64,000 nt of DNA from Epiperipatus broadwayi (GCA_028023455.1 JAQFVV010012404.1:14001421-14065420), one strand, 5' to 3'; positions 1 through 13,000 are shown, counted from the first letter of the stretch. Numbers and translations are program-made. The notes: generated by a model from the sequence alone, not told the origin.

Positions 1-2948
1 ATGTTGAAAAAATATATATATATAATGCTAAGCCATGATTATTTGTGGCTACACCTTTTAAAAAAGGGAAAAACCATGAGTAAACAAAATTTTGATAATA
101 TGTGATGACTAAACAATCCAATCTATTAACATACATGATGTTTATAAATACATTACATATATATATAAGATCTAAAAATGAAGTTTTTTAATTTGTTCTT
201 CTGGAAATCTATTTTTTAAAAAAACTTCAACACAATGGCCTAATTGTGATGTATTCCAATTTCAGCCATTATTTCTGGGAAAACAATAGATATTGTTACA
301 TTTACTGTATCTTTAAAAATGATCTTTATAACATAAATAAATATATTTCTTCCACAAAACTCATGCTTAAATTTTATATAAAATATTTTTTTTAAAGTTT
401 ATTTACCCATTAAATATTTTACTACACAATCGAATGATATACTTTATAATTGTAGATATAATCTTTTCCAATCAGTAAACAATATGTTTATTAGTTTTAT
501 GATTTTGTATTTTTTTTTCCAAAATAGTATGAAATAAAAAAAAATCCAGTGCTTTTATGACATGTAAAAAAGTATCCATGTCTTTCTTCCTCACAATAAA
601 TTTGATGAATACCAGTTTAACACACAACTTATTTAGCAATAGAGTAAAGTTAGTGTTGAATCTTGATATCCAAGTGCTACTTTAGTATCAAAAAAGCTAT
701 CAAGATATTTAATCTGATCTTCAATATCAATCTGATAATTATCAGGACTATAGTTGGTAAAAAAAATGTTCTTCTGTCACTGATAAAACACACGTTTTAC
801 CAAATAAACTCTTTATAGATATATTCATTCAAAAAATTAAATATATAAATTTATTTTCATTGGAAATAATAGACCAGTCATCAGTAATAATTGTACTATA
901 AATCTAAAACACAAAATGATGAAACTTTTAGTTATAATTGGTTTAAATTAAAAATAGACATATTGAAGCCTGATTCACAAACAAAAAACTACTGGCATAA
1001 AAATGGTAAAAAATTTGAAACCAGCAGCCTCATCTGACATCAGTTTTTATTTTAATGCCTCATATTTTCTGTTACTGCTATTGATACTTCCTATTATATC
1101 ATCATTTACCAACTATATAATATTAATAAACATCTTTGAACAATCTTTTTTTTTTTACAAAATTTTTATTGAATCAAGTATTTTGACTAAATTATTAAAA
1201 CAATTGTATAAATCACAACCTTTTTCTTCACATTTTTTTAAATTTGGTTAATATTTGGTGACCTGTTCAATGAAATTTAATTATTTTCTGTTTGTAGTGA
1301 ATTGCACTGATATTTCTGGAAAATTATGCATCTGTCATATCTTTTGCAATAAATAAAATGAAAGTTAGAAAAGTTTATTATTTATTATTTTTATTTTTAT
1401 ACAATTTGCCAGGATATTTTAAGTTTTAGATTAATGTACAATGTCAAAACATTTAGACTATATTTATAGTATCATTTGCTCATCAGATAATGAGAATATA
1501 AAACTAATAATACCACAATCAAAAATCAATTACTTAGAAAATACAGACTAATCAAATCCCAAACACTCAGTGATCAGCAACAACAATTTCTTGATATAAA
1601 CAATAAATAGATGATCAGGAAATTTAAACACTAGTCTCTGAAACCCAAATTCTTTGATTTCTTACTCAAATTCAATGCTAATGCTAATGCATTACTCACA
1701 GAACCCTTCTTGAAATTCAGGAGGAGATTTAGCATTGATATTACAAGTTCATTGTGCCACACAGAAAAAAAAAACACTATTATTTTCTCCAAGAATATAT
1801 TGGCCTCACAAACTCATGATTAAAATTGGCATTATTTAGGAAACTGATATAACTATACAAAATCTCCTCAAAAGCTTTGCAAAAGGCTTCTTTCCCAGTA
1901 TAAGAGCCTCTCTTCATATCTTATGCAATGTGGTGCACAAGATGCATTTTCATCTATGATTACAAATACCATGTGGCATCCAAACACAGTATTAAACAAA
2001 TTGGAGCAACAAAGAATCAAAGATAAGAAGATTGTACCACCAGATATTTTTTGCTGCCCCTGGGCACACATGAAGCAAAGATCCAGCTTGTAAAAAGGCA
2101 CATTCAACTAATAATGCAATAACTGGTCAGAAATAGAATAATAGCAAGTAAATTATTCATGAAAATGTGTTTCACAACATATCAGAAAAATTAGTAATGT
2201 ACAATGCATGTTAAAGATTTCTTCATAATATGAAGATTCACAAGAATGTAATCGTATGTCAACTCTATAACTTTCCTATTGTTTTTTCTCTAACTGTCCT
2301 AAACATGTGAATCTTATGACAAATGTAATATAGGTTTAAATAAAGGCCTTTGAAACATGAGTTTTATTCAATTGATTAAGCTGAGAATTTAAAAAGCTTT
2401 AAGATTGAGTCTATTATTGTCAACTAGTGAAGTACTTTAGATGAGGACTAAATTTTTACAAACTTAATATGGATTACATTCAAATATCAGCCTTTCACAC
2501 TAATTGTGCATACGCTTTGCGAATGTTAATAATAAATGAATACTTTCTCACCAATACAAGATATAGTATTTATGCAGGAATAAAAGGAATCCTCTTATTC
2601 CTATGACTCTAACACTTATATATGAGCAAATCTGAAGTACTGGCAAAGAAAGTGTGACGATGGAACAGTCACTTTAAATTACTATATATGATGTCTGAAT
2701 GAATGACGGTGAAATTATCTAGAATTTACTAAACGTCATTCCAACTGAAACTTTTGCATAATATCTAATAATAAATATATTTTTTAATCATTTATGATTT
2801 TTTAAATTATTCTATATCTGTATATCATATATACATATATTTATAGTGCAATATAATTAAAAATAACTATTAGATCATTATTTAAATTTTAACATTTGTA
2901 AGATTTTACCACACTATTCCTTGTGTAATTTTTTATGTGATCTAATAG

Positions 2949-2949
<1 letters not shown>
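1..2949. other. AT-rich non-coding DNA, no feature recognised
   Basis: I see no coding similarity, RNA gene or clear repeat in this stretch. The open frames of 80 or fewer codons are low-complexity and lack family motifs, as expected by chance in DNA this AT-rich. Confidence 0.6.

Positions 2950-3012
<63 letters not shown>
2950..3012. repeat. (AT)n microsatellite
   Basis: About 31 uninterrupted AT units. It lies at the left edge of the compound inverted-repeat region that follows, one of many cases in this window where a repeat begins at a TA tract. Confidence 0.95.
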
Positions 3013-3016
<4 letters not shown>

Positions 3017-3241
3017 TAAATATCTATATATTGCCAATACTAAACTTAATGTAATTAGAAAGAACTTGAACTCAGAATTTCAAGCTCCCTACAGCTATTG
3101 ACCATCTTATTCAACTGATACACATGACCACATCATGTGAAAAATATAAATGATCTCCAATATATGTATTTCATGCTGAACCAGCATTCATGACTTAGTC
3201 AAGATCACCATCTCCCACATATGTATAAATCAGTGCTCAGT

Positions 3242-3635
3242 TTACATTAAAATAGCAAATCTGTCAAGCGTTGGTGGTCAAGTGGTCAGCACAGCTGCCT
3301 TACAAGCAGTTGTTCTGGGTTAGTGGGTTCACTTCCTGGCTGATGCTATGACACATTAAAAAAAATAGCAAATCTTCAAACTTTAATGGACAAGCTTCAA
3401 TCATTTTCACCCTCCAACACTTCAGCCATTCATATCATTAAAAATCTGAGGATATATATGTGAGGGATCAAAGTGACTTAAAGTCAACATGGATATGACA
3501 ATAATATTGGTATCAACAAGAGCTTTGAGGATTACAATTTGAATTTTCAAGGATATGGAGGACTGAAGAGTTGGACAGTGGAAAAGGTTGAATCTTGTCC
3601 ATTAAAGTTTAAAGATTTGCTACCTTAATATAAAC
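3242..3635. repeat. Middle-level inverted repeat
   Basis: The left arm is 3242-3262 continuing at 3376-3425 (split by the SINE), the right arm 3562-3635. Both carry AGCAAATCTT, an ACTTTAATGGACAAG block and a CAACWCTTCAG end in opposite orientation. The spacer (3426-3561) shows nothing recognisable. No open frame of note. Confidence 0.75.
3249..3375 (+). mobile_element. tRNA-derived SINE with 14-bp target-site duplication
   Basis: The element body is 3263-3361, flanked by identical 14-bp copies AAAATAGCAAATCT at 3249-3262 and 3362-3375. Its head reads like a tRNA: an A-box-like TGGTCAAGTGG (3275-3285), an anticodon stem-loop with loop CTTACAA (UAC anticodon, valine-like), and a B-box-like GGTTCACTTCC (3326-3336). 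It ends in TGATGCTATGACACATT and an A-run. A poly(A)-like end plus target-site duplication means insertion by LINE machinery. A diverged relative lies at 12883-13000 on the minus strand. The insertion splits one arm of the surrounding inverted repeat, so it is younger than that palindrome. Confidence 0.85.
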
Positions 3636-3666
3636 TTAAATTATTACTTCACTAAACGTTATAAAC

Positions 3667-4390
3667 TAATATATATATATATGTGCGCTGTTTGCACAGA
3701 TAATAAAGCTAAAATAAAGCGAATTTTTTAAATTTATTAAAATATAAAGCTATTAAATTAAAGAGCTGAGCGCTTTCTAGAGACTATTTGCTCTCATACT
3801 CATAGCTGTTGTTGTATAACTGTGTTGTAAAAATGAAAATGGAATTCTTGCAAATTGATGCAAATGAATTATAATTGCCATTTTCAAGATAGAGCAAAGC
3901 CTGATTCTCTCCTATTGATGGATTTGGGGTTGCTAACTATGTAAAACGCCTCTCTAATTTTATGTTGGGCGTCGGGTCTTTCGGAGCAAGAAGGCAATTC
4001 TATCTTCTACCAATACGAAAGAGCATCTGGTCATAAATTTGAACCCACCACTGCTAGCATGGTATGCTCCAAAAGACACAACGCCCGACGCAAAATTAGA
4101 GAGGGGTTTTACATAGCTAGCGACCCCAAATCCATCAATAGGAGAGAAGCATGCTTCGCTCTGTCTCGGAAATGGCAATTATAACTCATTTGCTTCAATT
4201 TGAATAAATTCCATTTCCATTTGTACAATGCAATTATAACAACAGCACCTATAAGTATGAAAGCAAGTTGTCTCTTGAAAGCGCTCAGCTCTTTAATTTA
4301 ATGGCTTTATATTTTAATAAATTTAAAAAATTTCGTTTTATTCTAGCTTCATTATCTGTGCAAACAGCGCATGCATATATATATATTAGC
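3667..4390. mobile_element. Foldback element with ~320-bp inverted arms
   Basis: The left arm is about 3667-3987 and the right arm about 4065-4390, with a 77-bp spacer. Matching landmarks are GCGCTGTTTGCACAGATAAT (3685 on), its reverse complement ending at 4370, and a GTCGGGTCTTT / AAAAGACACAACGCCCGAC pair next to the spacer. Both outer edges run into short (TA)n tracts. The arms are GC-richer than the surroundings. A 72-codon frame on the minus strand (3960-4178) is only an open stretch through arm and spacer and shows no protein motif. I infer a non-autonomous foldback or long-TIR MITE; the mobilising family is unknown. Confidence 0.8.
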
Positions 4391-5561
4391 TTAGTATAAA
4401 CTGAGCACTGATTTATATATGTGTGGAAAATAGTGATCTGGACGAATTGATGGGTGCTGATTCAGCACAAAACATGAATAATGGAGATCTTTTTTTTACA
4501 TGTATGTGGTCATGTGTATTGGTTATATAAGATGGAATGAATAGCTACAGGGAGCTTGAAAGTCTGAGTTTAAACCCTTTTTAAAAAATATATAAATTTA
4601 TGTTGAAAAGGACAATTTGTATAAAAATAAATTACATAAATGGTCTACAGAGGTTTCAATATAATTTGCATCAATTTGAGATTATATGTAAATAGATTTT
4701 CTGTGTCATTGTTATAAAAATTATATCAAACGGTAATTGATACTCATTTAAAATAATTAGAAACATAATTTCTTTTATTGTGGTTTATTTTCTGTGTACA
4801 CATTGATGAGCTGTATCCAATTAAGATAAATTTCAAAGGTAATAAATAATATTTCTGTTGTTTAATTTTGATTATACCATTTCACACAAGGGAGGAATGA
4901 TTTCTATTCACTTTTAACATCATGTGGAGAAATGTAGTGATAAACCTATGACCAAAGATACGTTAAAAAGCTCTATTATGTCCAAGATGCACACTTCATG
5001 TTTGTCCAACACTCATCAGTTGGCCCAGATCACAATCTTTTACACATACCTTTATCATTGTTCAGTATATATACATAGTGGCATATTTCTGCAGTTTAAT
5101 TGATAAGTGTCAAATGTGATGCCCTCACAACTTGGACACAATCACTTAATGATAGTATATTAATAATTTTTATTAGTAATTTATTAGACTAGAGATTATC
5201 CAATAATAAATAATATTTCTGTACTGTAATTTTCACTTTCACACAAGATAGGGAATGTTTTCTATCTGCTTTTAACAGCATGGGGAGAGATGATATATGA
5301 CCAAAGACATGTGTAAAAGATTTATGACATACAAAATGCACATTTAATAATGAACCATTGGTCCAGACCATAATCTCTTACACATATTTTTAGCATTGTT
5401 CAGCCTATATGTAGGTAGCAAATTGTTACCTTGTGTGAGAGTGGTGTAGTAAAAAGTATACTACAGAAATATTATTCATTATTAGATTCATTAAGTGATT
5501 TCTGCCAGAATTGTGAGGGCAGGACATTTGACACTTATCAATTAAACTGTAATAATTTATT

Positions 5562-5797
<236 letters not shown>

Positions 5798-6137
5798 AAA
5801 CAATAATAAAGATATGTGAAAGAGATTGTTGTCTGGACCAAGTGATGAGTTCTGGTTCAGCATGAAATGTGAATCTTGGGGATCATAGTTCTTTTTCATC
5901 TGTCTTTGATCATATGTTTATGATTACATCCCTCCACAAGGTGTTAAAGTAGATAGAAAGCATTTTTTACCTTGTGTGAGAATGATGTAGGGGAAAAATA
6001 CTACAGAAATATTTATTATTGGATAATCTCTAGCTAATAAATGAGTAATAAAAATTATTAATACAATTTTATTGCTTGTATCAAAATTGTGAGAGCAACA
6101 CATTTGAAACTTATCAATTAAACTGTAGTAATTTGCT

Positions 6138-6140
6138 TTA

Positions 6141-6225
<85 letters not shown>
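6138..6225. repeat. (TA)n microsatellite
   Basis: About 40 TA units with one G interruption near 6146. It occupies the same position within its repeat unit that the (ATCT)n tract occupies in the neighbouring unit. Confidence 0.97.
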
Positions 6226-6544
6226 AACAATAATAAAAATATGTGTAAGAGATTCTTATCTGAGCCAACTGATGAATACTGGTTCAGTATGAAATGTGTA
6301 TCTTGGGGAATATGCATCTTTTGCACATGACTTGGGTTATATGTTTATGATTATATCCTTCCACAAAGTTTTAAAAATGAATAGAAACCATTCCCTACCT
6401 TGTGTGAGAGTGGTGTACTACAGAAATAGTATTCACTATTGGATAATCTTTAGTCTAATAAAAAAATAATAAAAATTATTAATGTAGAATTTCAAAGATG
6501 TTGTGAAATATATTGATAATAGATGAGTCATTTTACTGAATAGT

Positions 6545-6625
6545 AAAAAGCTCATAGTGTAATAGTTAGCACACTATTTTATTATTCAATGACTTTGGAT
6601 TCAAATCCAGAAATAGAATTACATT
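6545..6625 (+). repeat. Possible tRNA-derived SINE remnant
   Basis: TAGTGTAATAG at 6555-6565 matches the pol III A-box consensus TRGYNNARNNG, and GGATTCAAATCC at 6597-6608 resembles a B box with one extra base. Spacing suits a tRNA head, but the anticodon stem cannot be drawn cleanly and no target-site duplication was found. It could be a tRNA pseudogene. Confidence 0.4.
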
Positions 6626-6639
6626 TTTTTAAAATTAAC

Positions 6640-8370
6640 TATTATTTTTCAAACAAACTGTTTATTTGGCTAAATAGTCTATGAAAATCCAAATAAAAAA
6701 ACAAAATTCATTAATAAATAGGTATCAAGAAAAAATAATTTAGATTGATCTCTATGTGTTATAGCCTTTTTTATTGGTAAAACAAAATATTGCATAGACA
6801 TGGCAAATACCAACACAATGTTATCCTAATCATATAAACTAAAAATCACACATATTTGTAATTATATTTAAGCAAATTTATTTATTAATAAAAGTTTTGA
6901 TCACTTGACAATAAAATTTCTGCTAAATTAATATTAAGTAGATTTTTAAAAACTAGATTTAATTTTTACAATCGAACATTTTAGATCAACAGCATAAATG
7001 AACACATAATTTTTTAAAGATGGTTAAATAAAAATCAATTGGTGTAGACAATAGATGCTATTATTTTTTCTTAAAATAAATGAGAACTTATACTCAAATT
7101 AATGCTACACTATAGTTAGTATATACTTGATATAGTAGAAAAACATATTAAAAACTTCTAGTAATCGATACTGCAACAACAATTTTATGACTAATTTTAA
7201 GAAATAATTAATTAATATCTCTGGAATATTATTCTGTATAGATAGTGCAGTAATAAAATGGTGAGCTCATAAATTAAAAATCCATTAACTGCAGCTTAAC
7301 TCTGTCATTTTTGGTGTTTAAATGTCACATGACTTTCTAAACAACAAACCAGTTGTTTATTTATTTAATAATTAATTAAAAATAAAATAAATCATTTGAT
7401 TTTTTAAATAATTAATAAGTTGTTTTGACAAATGTAATAATAACATTGTCATCTATAAGTATTTCTACTTCATTAGCATAATATTGAGGAACTTTTTTAT
7501 GCTATATTATCTGATAGGATAGATGAAACATATATTCATTTGCTAGAACACATTTTTTTTTACAAAGTATTCATTATATAAGATCTGAGTATAATATATA
7601 CAAGAGTACTATGACTGAAAGGATCTTTTGATTGTCATTAACAATATATTATGCATCATTCAGTGGTACTCTGAAGTCTTCTCAAAATTTAAAAAAGGAT
7701 ATGAATAAATAATAATCATTTATAAATTCTTTTGCTATAGTGATTAGCACCTTTATTTTTCCTGTGATGATCTGTGATTTGAACTTTGGCTAGATGAAAC
7801 AGGAATGTTTTTTTAAGGTTTCAAACAAATTTAAAATTTTTTTCAAAAGGAAAACTATAAATCTTATCATCTGACATTCAATTAGCTCAACAAATTTCTT
7901 CATTAGTTCTCTGTAAAAATATAATTGGTAATTCTTGATGTTGATTTATAAATATTAAATAAACCACTATATTACTTTCAGGGACATATCATTGTACATA
8001 TGAATTAAAGAGCTTTTATGCTCCATCTATTTTATCATGATATCATAATTGCTTTATAAATTATTCAGATATGAATACATTATTGATATTATAGAATGTT
8101 ACACATGAAGTCATTATGCTAATAAAGCAACAACTTTATTGCTTATATTATAAAAAATATAAGAAAGTTGAATGAATAATATGACTTTTAGCTATTTTAG
8201 AATTAATGCATATATGAACTTTTTAATATAAATTTATACTAATATAATTATCATTAATATTTGCATATTCTAATAATTACAAATAGTAAGCTTAATTGGT
8301 TAGCAAAATGTCTTGTAAATTGTGAATCTCATGTAGAAAAATACATAATTATAATAACTGTTTTCCTGAA
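6640..8370. other. AT-rich non-coding DNA, no feature recognised
   Basis: No coding similarity or clear repeat seen. A weak tRNA-like stretch near 7736-7790 is too degraded to call. Confidence 0.55.
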
Positions 8371-8373
8371 TGT

Positions 8374-8740
8374 TTGTGATGATGGCTCAGTTGGTTAGAG
8401 CATTACCTTAAAATTCAATAATCAAGAATCTAAGGACCCAGGTTCAAATTCCGTGCTAGTGCTGTCACTGGTCAGGCCAGCAACACCTGAAGAAGAGGGG
8501 AGAAAATTACCTCTCAAAACGTTGTGTATATACTAACCTGTTTGCTTGATATTACTAACAGTTAGTGCATATACTAACCTGTTTGCTGTGATATTACTAA
8601 CAGTTAGCAAACTGTGATATTACTAACAGTTATTTGCTGTGATATTACTAACAGTTGAATGTATTTGGAATATTTAAATAAAATTAAACTTTTCTAAAGA
8701 CACTCAACACACATATTAGATGATTGAAATAGTCCAATAT
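8374..8740 (+). mobile_element. tRNA-derived SINE (family 1, longest copy)
   Basis: The head carries an A box TGGCTCAGTTGG (8383-8394) and a B box GGTTCAAATTCC (8441-8452). A body with CACCTGAAGAAGAGG and CTCTCAAAACGTTGTG follows, then a tail running GTTGAATGTATTTGGA, TTTTCTAAAG and TTAGATGATTGAAATAGTCC. The same body and tail recur, without a clear tRNA head, at 14941-15062 (minus), 15095-15265 (plus), 15391-15572 (minus), 15573-15835 (plus) and 32925-33120 (plus). This copy contains an expanded internal tandem repeat (8541-8656). The pol III promoter is internal; whether it is active cannot be told. Confidence 0.8.
8541..8656 (+). repeat. Internal tandem repeat within SINE
   Basis: GATATTACTAACAGTTA occurs four times, two of the copies preceded by ATACTAACCTGTTTGC. 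Other copies of this SINE have a single unit here, so this is a local expansion. Confidence 0.85.
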
Positions 8741-8946
8741 AAAAATACAGATAATTATAATGAGTTCATATGGCAAATTTAATTCATTGCTTTAGATTTA
8801 TTTATTTATTTCCTGCATGAATTTTGTTTAGAAAATTTAACTATTAACAAAATATCACAAAAAAAACTTGTTAGAGTTTTTTTCCATAAAATAAATTCAC
8901 TAAATGACTTTATTAAGTTTTTTAATTCTTTGACTGTATTCTAAAT

Positions 8947-10930
8947 TCAATTGTCATCAACTATGTGGGCCATATCTAGAAAGATAGATATGTGACTGCT
9001 AAATTTCATTTATAAAAATGGGTAAGGGTGGTAATCATAGGTTGTCCTGAATCTGTAGACAAAACTCCACTTGTGTCTAGGAAGATCAAATCTATCTGTC
9101 ATTATTGTTGAATTTGGAAAAAATCTCTTTTGGAATCTCATAATAATTTCATTTTCAAGCCATAATTCTTTAGATTCTTGATAGACCATCCAAAAAAATG
9201 GCTCTTGATTTGAGATGTCTTAGTGAAACCACATCTTGAACTAATGGCAGGTTCAATCTGCTTAAATGACTTCTATACATTTTCTGTGATAAAACTTCTC
9301 TTTTGATAACTAGTAAAAGAATGAATAAAAGAACAAAAAGTTTCTGCAAAGGAATAGATTTGAGTGTGTCTGTAATATTTCTCATGATATTTAAATGTAC
9401 ATCTAAAAGTTTAGTATGAGAATTTTTACTCCAAATAGAAACACAATATACATCAGATAAATTTTACTTTTAATAAAACTGTTCTTAGAATATATAAATT
9501 ATAACATTAAGTAATGCCTGTCAACTTTCTAAAAAAGCTATTTCTAGAAATTAATTTTGATCTAACCTGAAATAAATGAGGAGAATAAATTAAGCTATGG
9601 TCCAAGGTCTCTCCTAAGTATCATGAAATAGAATAATATCAGGATAAATTTATGTTGCTTAGGTGAAAAATTGAATATATTGTAATCATTAAATTAAGAA
9701 TAAGATACAAATCATTGATAAAAATTTCTGATCTTTTCATCTCCTTATTGAGAGATTTTTCTATTTCAGGAAAGGACCTCTTTTGAAAAATCAGAGCAAC
9801 TTTATCAATACAGATAAATATCCTCCATTATGTTTCTGGAAGATTATTGGTAAATATAAAAGTAGGTGTCAGAATGAAATCTTGAGATAATCTATTTTGG
9901 AAATTTTAATATTAACTAAGATTATTATTAGTTGTCAGTTAAATTTTTTAATAGAGGACAATCCAATAAATTAATAGTTTACCTGAATTTAACAATTTTA
10001 AAAACTTTTAGAAGACCATTTTCCAAAATGGAATTATAAGCTGACTTAGATTAATAAAAGGACCCCTAATTTTTTAATTTATTATAAAAAAAAATTTCAA
10101 AGTGAATCGTTAGAACTTCCATTTAAATGATCTTTTTATTGATGTAAATCTAGTCTATGGTATAGATATATAGTTCTCAAGAATTGCCAAAATTCTTGTT
10201 AATATGATTTTTTCAAAAAGCTTAAAGGAAATACACAAAATAATGAAGTGATAATTTTATTGCTGGGTTTATTTCATTGTAAGAATGCTTTTATGCTAAA
10301 TTTTTGGAATAATTTCTATATAAAAATGTATTAAATAGTTTTACCAACCATGTTTTGATTTTATATTGCAGTTTTAAAAATTCTGGAACTATGGTAATTG
10401 CACCTAAAATCTTCCTTGGTTTGAGACAATCCAAGCAAGTTTAGGTTTATCATCTATCAGGGGAGCATTATGAAAGATAAGCTTGAAATTCTACTCTAAT
10501 GTTGGTTATTCTCATTCTATTATTCACTGACATATAAAATTGGCAACCATATTAGCAGTAATATTAGTAATTCTTTTAGAAGTAAGTACTTTTATATCCA
10601 CCAAGCTTACATGAAAGTTATCAAGTCTTACAGAGTTTTGCATTTTCATGGTCTCCACTTTTTTTATTTTCACATCATTCAGTAATTTTACAAAATTATC
10701 AATAATTTCTGAATTTCTGGTAGAGAAAAATTGACTACAAAGAGCATTGCAACCTGCAATGAATTGCTTTTGATATTTGTGAGGAATGGATTCTTTGGAG
10801 TTGTCATAAGTTTATTAAAATTATCATAGCAAGAAGAATTAGAGATATTTTATTAATATTCTAGTTAACTTAATCAGTATATTGGCTCCAGTTAATTTTT
10901 CTTAAATTCTATCTCAGACAAGATAATTTC
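8947..10930 (-). pseudogene. Decayed LINE (non-LTR retrotransposon) reverse transcriptase
   Basis: Reading the minus strand and stepping between frames gives recognisable LINE pol landmarks in the right order. They are NWSQYTD (about 10895), IPHKYQKQFIAG (10787) and ANMVANFI in the linker; ISFKLFEKIILTRIL (RT motif 1, near 10220) and LSQDFILTPT (motif B region, near 9885); FICIDKVAL where FxYADD should stand (near 9805), then LGETLDHSLIYSPHL (near 9605); and the C-terminal DLPRHKWSFVYRFRT and DMAHIVDDN (end 8947). The catalytic YADD has become CIDK, motif A is destroyed, and there are many stops and frameshifts, so it is inactive and old. The C-terminal LPRxxW / NRFRT / HIV pattern is known from LINE pol proteins of many invertebrates. 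I do not assign the clade. The 5' end is approximate. Confidence 0.75.
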
Positions 10931-12882
10931 AACATATTGGTAATAGAGGAACTGGTCCAGTATCAGGAATTCAGCAGGCAATGGTGAGCCACATCTATTT
11001 AATCAAAACATAAATTAAGAGATGCTGCTGCTTCTCGTTTTCTTAAATAAAATGTTTCTTCATGTTTGTTATTACAAAATAAGTGCATGATGTTTAAATC
11101 TATCCATTTGAAAATTTATGATATGCCTAATGCTTATATACATACCATCCAAGTCTATTAAGTGAAGGAGAATGATAATACTATATATTGAGAAATTTGT
11201 AAATGTTGCATACTTAATATTATCTATCAAATGGTAATTGCAAAGTTATCTTTAATAGAAATTGTTTGATTTACAATATAATTTGAAACAAAAATAATGT
11301 GTAAAGTGCATTTTATCAATAGTCAATGTAAATCCAGGAATTTAAATAAAAATGAATATTATTAAAATAATTTTCAGTCACCTGAAGTAAAATTACATTA
11401 GTTCTGTACTAATTAATTAATTATAAAGAATTTCCAATTTTAACTTTAATATGTATTCAATGTTAATTTGAAGTATTTTTTTTGTTTTTTCTAGGTGAAG
11501 AGAAGATCATGCTGTCAACATTATATGAACACTTTTTTATTTTAATAACCAGGAATTCTAATCCCTATAGTCCTAGCATGACTATTTTTTATAATACTGA
11601 AGGATTTTAATATCTTTATGTTATATTTACATAATTTTCTGTTTTAATACAGAGTTTATCAACATGAAGCCTGGTTTCTATATGGAAATGCTTCATTTCA
11701 CAAACTAGTGTTTTATACTGCGGGATATGCCATTGGAAAACTATCATCCATAGATTCAAAATATATAATCAATGTTAAAATAGGATAAAAAAAAAAACAA
11801 GGCTCAAAATTGAAAAAAAAAGTTTAAATAATCAAAAAACATTTTACTTATCACATTATTATAAAAAAGTACTAATCTATGTATAAATATAGTATATAAT
11901 AATATCTCAGTTGATATAATTTAAAAAAAAAAACAATATTTTTTTATTTTGTGGTCATCATTTTGAATTTACTACATCAGATGATATTAATATTCCAATG
12001 AAACATGCCTGATTCATTAAAGTAAAATAAAATATGTACTGTACAAAATAATAATAATCATCATCATAATAATAATAAAAAAAGCAGTAGGAATAGAAGC
12101 AGTAGCAATAGTAGTATCAGTAGTAGTAGTAGTAGTAGTTAACACAATGTACAAATTTTAAATTTACTTTCAGTCTACTTTATGTTCTAACATTCATGTT
12201 TTTTTGTTTTATAATTAGCTAACAAATAGAACTTTGTTATATATATATTTAAAAAACTATAAAAAAAATTTAAATCAATGAGCTACTATTTTTGTCATTT
12301 ATTTTATTTTTTTACATCAATGCATTTTAAATCAAGTAAAAATTACACTATCAAGTTTGCAATTACAATGACATCTATTTTTGACTGAGGAAAATTAAAA
12401 TTTCTAGAAGTGTAAACAAATATTTGATACAGAAACTTGTTTTGAGGTTATAAACACATTTTTAAAATTTATTTTTAATGCTCTTAATTTTATATATAGT
12501 AAAAATTTATTTTTAATTACATGCTGAATAAAATTTGTATTTTGCTTTTTATTTTATTTTGCAGAGACTGTGTGCATTTACTATAAAAACTAGTTGTATT
12601 TTCTGCTTATTATAATTATGATTTATTATTGTATAATATCTATTTTCAAGTACACAATAAATAAATCTTGGAGGAAGGAAATAAATTTCACCATTTTATT
12701 TTTTGAAGATAACGTTATTTTGATGCCATCAGTATTCTCTGATGTTAATAGCTATACAAAATGTTATTATTCAAAATAAAAATAGATTTTAAAAAAATCA
12801 AAAATTTTAAAAGAATACTATAGTAAATAATTGATTGTTAATGGAAGTAGTGAATATGAAGTAATAATGATCATTATGAGGA
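10931..12882. other. AT-rich non-coding DNA with a short trinucleotide tract
   Basis: No coding similarity seen. The upstream part of the decayed LINE may continue to about 11000. A simple-sequence block of AAT/ATC and AGT triplets lies at 12047-12140. Confidence 0.55.
12101..12140. repeat. (AGT)n microsatellite
   Basis: An imperfect AGT/AGC/AAT array ending in about seven pure AGT units. Confidence 0.9.
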
Positions 12883-13000
12883 TTTTTTTTTCATATGTCA
12901 TAGCATCGGCAGGGAGGCAAACACACAACTGTCTGCAAACAACTACTTGCTTGCAAGATAGCTGCGATGACCTCTCAGCTAACAACACTTGACTATAAGG
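12883..13000 (-). mobile_element. tRNA-derived SINE, second copy of the family at 3263
   Basis: On the minus strand the sequence carries A box TAGCTGAGAGG, an anticodon arm GCTATCTTGCAAGCAAG, a degraded B-box region and the tail GCCGATGCTATGACATATG followed by nine A residues. The tail and anticodon arm match the SINE at 3263-3361 (TGATGCTATGACACATT and GCTGCCTTACAAGCAG). Target-site duplications are not clear. A 68-codon frame across it has no protein meaning. Confidence 0.7.

Larger units (their letters stand above)
3062..4575. repeat. Outer inverted repeat of a nested palindrome complex
   Basis: The left arm (about 3062-3250) and right arm (about 4390-4575) are inverted copies of each other. 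Shared landmarks include a CAAGCTCCCTACAGCTATT-like stretch near 3081 (reverse complement near 4540) and the block around AGTGCTCAGTTTA at 3232-3244, matched at 4395-4407. The arms also resemble the unit array at 4.8-6.5 kb: both carry CATGCTGAACCAG followed by a CTCATCACTTGGTCCA-like stretch. The 1.1 kb between the arms is filled by a SINE, a second inverted repeat and a third foldback, each listed separately. No coding capacity is visible. Confidence 0.75.

Noticed and set aside
1003-1251. 82-codon hydrophobic frame as a small membrane protein
   Set aside because: Phe/Leu/Ile-rich frames are expected by chance in DNA this AT-rich; no signal, splice or conservation evidence.
3269-3345. Functional tRNA-Val gene
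   Set aside because: The tRNA-like part is degraded and sits in a retroposon with poly(A) tail and target-site duplication.
3960-4178. 72-codon minus-strand frame
   Set aside because: It lies across the arm and spacer of a foldback element and has no domain pattern.
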